Of a DNA stretch of 11,521 nucleotides, positions 6,657-11,521 are shown in pieces. This stretch comes from Clostridia bacterium. GTDB lineage: Bacteria; Bacillota; Clostridia; Christensenellales; Borkfalkiaceae. The notes under the pieces were generated by a model that was not told the DNA's origin, did not search any database, and saw nothing but the letters and a program-made list of their open reading frames with translations. The stretch lies in the NCBI GenBank assembly GCA_900770685.1, contig CAAGLC010000023.1:1-11521 (forward strand). Direction: 5' to 3'. A program made the translations under genes and the position numbers. Every line of letters starts with the position of its first letter. The first letter of the stretch is position 1.

Positions 6657-7532
6657 ATGATAAGAAACACGCAACCAAAAAACTTCGTATTGCCGTATTA
6701 TATCAATTCCACCGACTATTTTCATATTCAAAAAGTGGACAAACCTTTTGAAGCGAAAAAACCGCATACTCACGAATATTTTCAAATTTATTACGTTATT
6801 AAGGGGCGTTTAATTCACTACGTAGAAAACGATTCTTCGGTACTCGTTAGAGGGGATATGTTTATAGTTCCGCCTAGAGTCGTGCATTATATTAAGCCTG
6901 AAGCGTCCACGGTTTTTTATTCTTTTTCGTTTATGCCGGATTTTATTGGTGAAATAAATAAAAACAACCGTTTAGCGAAAAACTTCTTAAACACTTTATT
7001 AGAGCACGACAACGGCGTAATACGACCTAAAATTTCCGTCGATAAAGACGTTTTATACGTGGAAACACTTTTAGAACAAACGCTTCGTGAATTTAACGAA
7101 AAATCGTTAGGCTTTGGCGAAGTAATATCTTCTTACGCCGTTATTCTTATAACTATGCTAGCGAGAAACTATTTCGAGAGCAATTTAGAAGAAAATCAAA
7201 CTTACTTTGAAAACAATAAGCAACTGGTTTTACACTGTATTGAATACCTTGAGGAAAACTTTAACCAGAACGTTTTATTAAAGGATATTTGCAAACGTTT
7301 TACGTTATCAAAGAGCAATTTTTGCAAACTGTTTTATCAAATAACCGGCTACACGTTTAACGGATATTTAAATATGTGTAGAAGTAAAAAGGCCGTTGAA
7401 CTTTTAGATCGCGGATATAACGCCACGACGGTTAGCGACCTATGTGGATATAACGATTTTTCCACTTTCTATAGGAACTTTAAAAAGTTTATCGGCGTTT
7501 CGCCTATCGAATATAAAAAGCGAAAAAACTAA
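6657..7532 (+). CDS. AraC-family transcriptional regulator with N-terminal cupin sensor domain
   Basis: This is a 291-residue cytoplasmic DNA-binding regulator. The N-terminal cupin-like sensor domain (about residues 20-95) shows PHTHEYFQIYYVIKG (36-50) and VPPRVVHYIKP (71-81), typical of the effector-binding domain. The C-terminal AraC domain has two helix-turn-helix units, the first around LLKDICKRFTLSKSNFCKLF and the second ending in the signature SDLCGYNDFSTFYRNFKKFIGVSPIEYKK. It is the only plus-strand gene and is divergent from the AtuA-like operon, with a predicted 21-bp-spaced operator between them, so it is the likely activator of that operon. No other ATG, GTG or TTG lies in frame between the start and the stop codon at 6585-6587, and the next methionine is residue 68, so the leaderless start stands. 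The effector is unknown, presumably the pathway substrate. Confidence 0.92.
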   Translation: MIRNTQPKNFVLPYYINSTDYFHIQKVDKPFEAKKPHTHEYFQIYYVIKGRLIHYVENDSSVLVRGDMFIVPPRVVHYIKPEASTVFYSFSFMPDFIGEINKNNRLAKNFLNTLLEHDNGVIRPKISVDKDVLYVETLLEQTLREFNEKSLGFGEVISSYAVILITMLARNYFESNLEENQTYFENNKQLVLHCIEYLEENFNQNVLLKDICKRFTLSKSNFCKLFYQITGYTFNGYLNMCRSKKAVELLDRGYNATTVSDLCGYNDFSTFYRNFKKFIGVSPIEYKKRKN

Positions 7533-7558
7533 AACCATTAATTATAAACGACTAAATT

Positions 7559-7597
7559 AAAAGGTCAACCCGTATCGGATTGACCTTTTTTCTTTTT
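7559..7597. terminator. Shared bidirectional hairpin terminator between the AraC regulator and galM
   Basis: Arms AAAAGGTCAA (7559-7568) and TTGACCTTTT (7580-7589) form a 10-bp stem. The enclosed bases can add an inner CCG/CGG stem around a TAT loop. On the plus strand the stem runs into T6-C-T5 (7586-7597), a strong terminator for the regulator. On the minus strand it is followed only by TTTTAATTT, adequate but weaker for galM, whose stop codon overlaps the T-tract. Confidence 0.85.
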
Positions 7598-8615
7598 AAT
7601 AAAATATTTTATAAACTGTTTGACTTGTAAATTCTTGGCCCTTTTTTATAAAGGGGGACGGGAAATTCTTACAGTTAACGGCGTTGGGATAACGCTCGGT
7701 TTCTAGACAAAAACTTGCCCCGTCACCGTAAACGCAACCCTTTCCTACTATGCCCTTAAATATGTTTGAAACGTATAGGTGAAGCCCTTCCATATCGGTA
7801 TAGGTTTTAAGACCTATTCCGCTTTTACTACTTTTTGCCGTGGCAGCTTCCCTATACCCTTTGCCGTTTAGAGCATAACAAACGTCGTACCCTTTGAAAG
7901 CCTTAATATACTCGTCGTCTGAAGTCAAAATATTTCCTATGGGGCATGGTGCTCTAAAGTCGAAAACCGTATTAGAAACGTCCATTAATCTTCCGTCGGC
8001 AACTCGTTCGTTATTTACCGGTACGATATTGTCGGCATTTATTGAAAGTTCAGTATCAAAAACATCTTCCCCGTCCTGCCCGTTAAGGTTAAAATAGGCG
8101 TGGTTAGTTAAACTTAAAGGAGTGTCGCCGTCTGCAATCGCTTTATAGGAAATTTTAAGATGGTCTTCCCCCACAGAATAAGTTACAAAAACTTCCAAAT
8201 TCGCAGGGTATCCTTCTTCCATATCTTCGCTAAAATATCTTAGCGTAACGAAATCTTCCTTATAGTCGACAATCTTCCAAACTTTTTTGCTAAAGCCCTT
8301 AAACCCACCGTGCAAAGAGTGTTTCCCGTTGTTTTGTGAAATATTATACACCTTGCCGTTCATAGTAAAACTTGCGTTTGCCGTTCTATTTGCAACTCTA
8401 CCTACTATTGCGCCGGAAAATTTAGCGTGATCTAAATACTCTTCTAAAGTATTATAGCCGAGAACTATATCTAAAGGCTTTTTATTTTTATCGGGAACGA
8501 TAAAAGATTGGAGAGTTGCGCCGTATTCAATTACGCTTGCGCATATATTACCCTTTTTAATTTTAACCATATGGACGGGCGTTCCGTCCACATAACCAAA
8601 AATAGTTTTGTTCAT
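7596..8615 (-). CDS. galM: Aldose 1-epimerase (galactose mutarotase)
   Basis: The enzyme interconverts alpha and beta anomers of free aldoses in the cytoplasm, feeding anomer-specific kinases and isomerases. Counting from the ATG at 8613-8615 it is 339 residues, normal for the family. Conserved marks are GRVANRTA (72-79), LHGG (101-104), the catalytic histidine H172 in LTNHAYFNLNG (169-179), and the catalytic glutamate E305 in CLETERYPNAVN (303-314). The frame extends 9 codons further to a GTG at 8642, but that start lies inside a 12-bp hairpin and the extension is not family-like, so I prefer the ATG; its ribosome binding site is weak. It follows the isomerase gene by about 70 nt across that hairpin, so it may be transcribed by partial readthrough or separately. 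The true sugar is unknown. Confidence 0.9.
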   Translation of the reverse strand: MNKTIFGYVDGTPVHMVKIKKGNICASVIEYGATLQSFIVPDKNKKPLDIVLGYNTLEEYLDHAKFSGAIVGRVANRTANASFTMNGKVYNISQNNGKHSLHGGFKGFSKKVWKIVDYKEDFVTLRYFSEDMEEGYPANLEVFVTYSVGEDHLKISYKAIADGDTPLSLTNHAYFNLNGQDGEDVFDTELSINADNIVPVNNERVADGRLMDVSNTVFDFRAPCPIGNILTSDDEYIKAFKGYDVCYALNGKGYREAATAKSSKSGIGLKTYTDMEGLHLYVSNIFKGIVGKGCVYGDGASFCLETERYPNAVNCKNFPSPFIKKGQEFTSQTVYKIFY

Positions 8616-8630
8616 AAATCTCGTTAAGTT

Positions 8631-8660
8631 ACGAAAAGGCACTTTTTCGTGCCTTTTCGT
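8631..8660 (-). terminator. 12-bp perfect inverted repeat after the isomerase gene; probable terminator or attenuator
   Basis: Arms ACGAAAAGGCAC (8631-8642) and GTGCCTTTTCGT (8649-8660) pair perfectly around a 6-nt loop. In the minus-strand transcript this gives a GGCAC/GTGCC stem followed by TTTTCGT, 28 nt downstream of the isomerase stop. The short T-run makes it moderately convincing. Its position just before galM means it could limit, rather than end, transcription into galM. Confidence 0.65.
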
Positions 8661-8687
8661 TTATTTTTATATAATATCTATGATTTT

Positions 8688-10031
8688 TTAGATAACTTCT
8701 ATTCCTGCAATCTTACAGAATTCCGTAATTATCTTGGAATTGTCGCCGTATGAGATGATATAGTGTTGTCCCATAACTTTTTCGGTGAAATCAACGGTAT
8801 CGTTAAGCAATACTTTTAATGCTGGCAACTGAGGAGCAGGTTGCGTCCAACCGGCTTCTTCCCACTTAGGAGGAGTCGTTCCTTCGCCAACTACCATATG
8901 CATTACGTATTTATTGTTTTCGGTAGTTAATCTACACATAGTAACCGTACCGGTTTTTACTTTAGAAACGTTTAAAATTCCTTGCGAAAGTTCGCCGAAC
9001 GCAGCGGGAATTACCGTAACCTTACCGTCAACGATTTCTGCTGGAACGTAATCGGGAACACCGGCTAATACACCTTCGTCAAAGAATTCATAGAACTCTA
9101 AGTATGCGCCGATTTGTCCGGTTAAGCCCTTGATTATTGCTTGAGTAACGTTTCCTAAGCAATCGTTTTCAGGAATCGTGCAGAGCCCTTCTCTATCTGC
9201 TAAAAGCATAAATACCATTGCTGGTGGGAAACCTAACAACTTCTTCATACCGTCAACGTCCTTTAGCGATACTGCAACGTATTTTCTTTCATCAATAATT
9301 TGCTTTAACGCTAAGTAATAAGATACTCCACGACGAACTACGTTCATATCTGCTTCTTTAAGGAAGTTCCAACTCTTAACCGTCGTTTCAATAACTTGAT
9401 TAATTTGTTCTTCGCTAACCTTTTCTGCACGTTGAACAACTTCTAACATTTCAAAGCACTCGATTTCTGCGCCGATAGTCTTCTTTAACGAACAACCATC
9501 GAACATAGTGCCGTAAAGATGCATATCTCTATAGCCCATTTGTCCGATTTTTGCAGAGCGCATATCCTTAAATACCGAACAAGCCTTGCAATAGGTTAAA
9601 ACTTCGTCTACTCTCGACGGTTTTCCTATAATATCGTAAACGTACTTAAAGGTATATCCTAAATCTTTCATAGTTTTACGGAGAGCCGAAGTTCCCGCTT
9701 GATCGGCGGTAGTAACCAATCTGCCCTCTTCCATCCATCCGCATAATCCCCAAAGTACCATTGGTACGTGACGGAATCTTTCTGCAATTTTAATTACTGC
9801 ATGAGTGGGAATCCAACCTGCAACGCAAAGTACCAACGCGTCGAACTCTTTGCCCGTAAAATAATCTATCGCTTTATTAACGTCAACTTCTTCGTAATCG
9901 TCGCGAATAGGAAAGCAAGGAAATACTTCCACTCCGTCCTTTTTCAAACTCTCTAAAGCAACCGTACATTTATTTACGATTATATCGATAGGCGTGTTAA
10001 CTTCGCCAAATCCTGCAAATGCAATTTTCAT
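8688..10031 (-). CDS. L-fucose/L-arabinose isomerase family protein, substrate unknown
   Basis: This 447-residue cytoplasmic protein has the architecture of the FucI/AraA sugar isomerase superfamily. The N-terminal Rossmann-like half includes DALVLCVAGWIPTHAVI (64-80), PMVLWGLCGW (90-99) and GYRDMHLYGTMFD (166-178), and a C-terminal metal-dependent domain follows. Probable metal or catalytic positions are the acidic residues in the LADREGLCTIPENDCLG stretch (277-293) and His423 in GQHYIISYGD (421-430); these are inferred by analogy with FucI and AraA. It is shorter than true L-fucose isomerase (about 590 residues) and nearer AraA in length, and belongs to the loosely annotated related group. 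The ATG is 2 nt past the kinase stop, with a GGAG motif 11 nt upstream. Acting with the kinase, it should turn an aldose into a ketose that is then phosphorylated. Confidence 0.83.
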   Translation of the reverse strand: MKIAFAGFGEVNTPIDIIVNKCTVALESLKKDGVEVFPCFPIRDDYEEVDVNKAIDYFTGKEFDALVLCVAGWIPTHAVIKIAERFRHVPMVLWGLCGWMEEGRLVTTADQAGTSALRKTMKDLGYTFKYVYDIIGKPSRVDEVLTYCKACSVFKDMRSAKIGQMGYRDMHLYGTMFDGCSLKKTIGAEIECFEMLEVVQRAEKVSEEQINQVIETTVKSWNFLKEADMNVVRRGVSYYLALKQIIDERKYVAVSLKDVDGMKKLLGFPPAMVFMLLADREGLCTIPENDCLGNVTQAIIKGLTGQIGAYLEFYEFFDEGVLAGVPDYVPAEIVDGKVTVIPAAFGELSQGILNVSKVKTGTVTMCRLTTENNKYVMHMVVGEGTTPPKWEEAGWTQPAPQLPALKVLLNDTVDFTEKVMGQHYIISYGDNSKIITEFCKIAGIEVI

Positions 10032-10033
10032 AA

Positions 10034-11446
10034 TTAAAAAATCTCCAATATTTTATTTTCTTTGTTTTTATATTCACCGTATAACTTCTCGTATTCGGAA
10101 TATACCGGTTCATAACATAATTTTGCTTTTACTATTTTATCAGACGCGCTCTTAACAGTTTCGAAGGCTTTTATGCCTACTCCAGCAAACATTGCGCTTC
10201 CTAAACAAGCCGTTTCGTTTTCGTTTAAGGTAACTACCTTTTTATTTAATACGCTCGCTTTAATCTCGCACCAAAGTTTACTCTTCGCTCCTCCACCCAT
10301 CGAACGTATTTCTTGCACGTCAACTTTCATAAAATCAACGTATTCGCGAATCATATACGCAACCGATTCCATTATCGAACGAATAAAATGACCTTTGCCG
10401 TGCTTTAATTCCATTCCAAAAAACGTTCCTTTAGCGTTAGGCAAGTTTATCGGCATTACCGTTCCACATAAGTGTGGTACGCAAAGTAGTCCTTCCGAAC
10501 CGGACGGAACAGCCTCTGCCAAACGGTTAATTTCGTCGTATCCAATATTTTCGCAGAAGTTAGACTTAAACCACTCCAACATTGCGCCTGCCGTCGGCGC
10601 CCACATTAATAGACAATAAACGCCCTTTCTTACGTAGTAAACGGAAACTTTTAGCCCCTCGTAAAAGGCGGGAAAATTTTCAGTTAACGCGCAAACGGCT
10701 AAAGCCGTCCCCGTCGTTTCACTCATTATTCCACACTCCGTTACGCCTGCGCCGGTTATTCCCGCAATTTGGTCTAACGCGCTCGTACATACCGTTATTC
10801 CCTTATATTCGCCTATTACTTCTCCGCTTTCCTTTAATTCAGGCAAACGAGCGGGTGAAATTTCTAGATAGTCTAATATTTCCGGTATATATTCTCCGGT
10901 ATGAACGTTCATAAGTAACGACGAAGAATATAACGATCTTGAAGCCGTGAATTTTCCGGTTAGTCTATAAAGAACGTAGTCCTCAAGCAATAAGAATTTA
11001 TCGGCTTTTTCAAAAACGTCGGGTCGGTTTTCCTTTATCCATTTAATCTTTGGAGCGGGATATCCTGCGGGAATTTCCGCTTGTCCCGTTAGATTATATA
11101 TCTTTTCTAAACCAAAACGCTCTTCCATTTCTTTGGCTTGCTTTTCCGCACGGTTATCTAGCCAAATTATAGCGTTCATTAACGGCTTTCCCTCTTTATC
11201 TAATACGATTAGGGTTTCGCCTTGTGTATCCACGCTCAACGCGTCTATATGATATTTTTGCGAAATTTTATCAATTACACCCGAAACAATATTGAAAAAC
11301 TCTTCTGCGTCGAACTCGATAAATTCGCCTTTAGTTATTAATTTGTATTGTGCCGATTCCGATGCCAACCTCGTTCCGTCTTCATCAAATAGACAAGCCT
11401 TAAGCGAGGTCGTTCCAAAATCTACGCCGAGTAATCGTTTACCCAT
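10034..11446 (-). CDS. FGGY-family carbohydrate kinase (xylulokinase-like)
   Basis: This 470-residue cytoplasmic kinase transfers phosphate from ATP to a sugar or polyol, most likely a ketose. The N-terminal ATPase segment is GVDFGTTSLKACLFD (7-21). A DTQGE loop (73-77) and the IWLDNRA segment (94-100) fall in the sugar-binding region. The probable catalytic aspartate is D225 in TSALDQIAG (221-229), and the C-terminal nucleotide-binding signature is MGGGAKSKLW (383-392), followed by ETACLGSAMFAGVG (411-424). It is slightly shorter than E. coli XylB, and the sugar-binding loops do not pin down the substrate; xylulose, ribulose or fuculose kinases are all possible. The ATG follows the stop of the upstream partial gene by one nucleotide, with only a weak GGA motif in front, so translational coupling is likely. 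It is operonic with the isomerase. Confidence 0.9.
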   Translation of the reverse strand: MGKRLLGVDFGTTSLKACLFDEDGTRLASESAQYKLITKGEFIEFDAEEFFNIVSGVIDKISQKYHIDALSVDTQGETLIVLDKEGKPLMNAIIWLDNRAEKQAKEMEERFGLEKIYNLTGQAEIPAGYPAPKIKWIKENRPDVFEKADKFLLLEDYVLYRLTGKFTASRSLYSSSLLMNVHTGEYIPEILDYLEISPARLPELKESGEVIGEYKGITVCTSALDQIAGITGAGVTECGIMSETTGTALAVCALTENFPAFYEGLKVSVYYVRKGVYCLLMWAPTAGAMLEWFKSNFCENIGYDEINRLAEAVPSGSEGLLCVPHLCGTVMPINLPNAKGTFFGMELKHGKGHFIRSIMESVAYMIREYVDFMKVDVQEIRSMGGGAKSKLWCEIKASVLNKKVVTLNENETACLGSAMFAGVGIKAFETVKSASDKIVKAKLCYEPVYSEYEKLYGEYKNKENKILEIF

Positions 11447-11447
11447 A

Positions 11448-11521
11448 TTATTTTTTCCATTGAAGATCGAAGTGAACGTCGTATTCCTTTTCTTCAGGGG
11501 TATACTTTCTTAAGGTGTTTA
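11448..11521 (-). CDS. C-terminal tail of an unidentified gene, first visible gene of the sugar operon
   Basis: Only 23 codons plus a TAA stop (11448-11450) lie inside the window; the frame reads NTLRKYTPEEKEYDVHFDLQ and then WKK. The stop is one nucleotide before the kinase ATG, a spacing expected within an operon, and the frame is open to the window edge while the other two minus frames contain stops. The tail is charged and I do not recognise its family. Another enzyme of the same sugar pathway is likely from position alone. Positions 11520-11521 belong to an incomplete codon. Confidence 0.6.
   Translation of the reverse strand, partial: NTLRKYTPEEKEYDVHFDLQWKK

Noticed and set aside
6579..6785. 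68-codon minus-strand frame across the divergent promoter region and the regulator start
   Set aside because: It overlaps the regulator N-terminus and the promoter/operator elements and has no family resemblance.
8616..8642. GTG start extending galM by 9 residues
   Set aside because: The GTG lies within the left arm of a 12-bp hairpin, has no ribosome binding site outside that stem, and the extra residues do not resemble mutarotase N-termini.
10582..10914. 110-codon Arg/Leu-rich open frame on the plus strand
   Set aside because: It is antisense to the FGGY kinase and is low-complexity, typical of a reverse-strand shadow.

Overview
The window looks like the chromosome of a low-GC anaerobic member of the Bacillota (Clostridia-like). 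The evidence is compositional and structural: AT-rich DNA, AGGAGG-type ribosome binding sites ahead of most genes, textbook TATAAT promoters, and oxygen-sensitive class I (Fe-S) hydro-lyases encoded as separate alpha and beta subunits. A gut Christensenellales-type genome would fit, but that is a guess. I see no tRNA, rRNA, insertion sequence, CRISPR array or phage gene. Nearly all genes lie on the minus strand; only the AraC-type regulator is on the plus strand.

Layout, read along the minus strand from right to left. (1) 11521-8688 is a sugar operon: the tail of an unidentified gene, an FGGY sugar kinase and an L-fucose/L-arabinose-isomerase-family protein, spaced 1-2 nt apart and closed by a hairpin at 8631-8660. 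Aldose 1-epimerase (galM) follows at 8615-7596. Together these suit uptake and phosphorylation of an aldose whose identity cannot be read here. (2) galM converges on the plus-strand AraC-family regulator (6657-7532) through a shared hairpin terminator. (3) The regulator is divergent from a compact minus-strand operon (6543-3355): an AtuA/DUF1446 protein, a DUF4387 protein, and the alpha and beta subunits of a divergent fumarase/tartrate-dehydratase-like hydro-lyase. (4) A second transcription unit with its own promoter holds an RlhA-like U32 protein and a small two-helix membrane protein of unknown function. (5) A canonical fumarate hydratase alpha subunit runs off the left edge.

The most interesting part is region 3. 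The 113-bp divergent intergenic region holds a near-perfect 18-bp direct repeat with exactly 21-bp periodicity, the classic geometry of an AraC-family operator. One half-site covers the weak -35 region of the operon and the other covers the -35 of the regulator's own promoter. This predicts an activated catabolic operon with autorepression of its regulator. The hydro-lyase it controls has lost the glutamine of the CQDTG active-site motif and the Asp/His of the beta-subunit RDxxH motif. It therefore probably dehydrates something other than malate, and the AtuA/DUF4387 pair presumably acts on the same pathway.

Two genes, the AraC regulator and the U32 gene, have consensus promoters so close to their start codons that their mRNAs should be leaderless or nearly so, and neither has a Shine-Dalgarno sequence.
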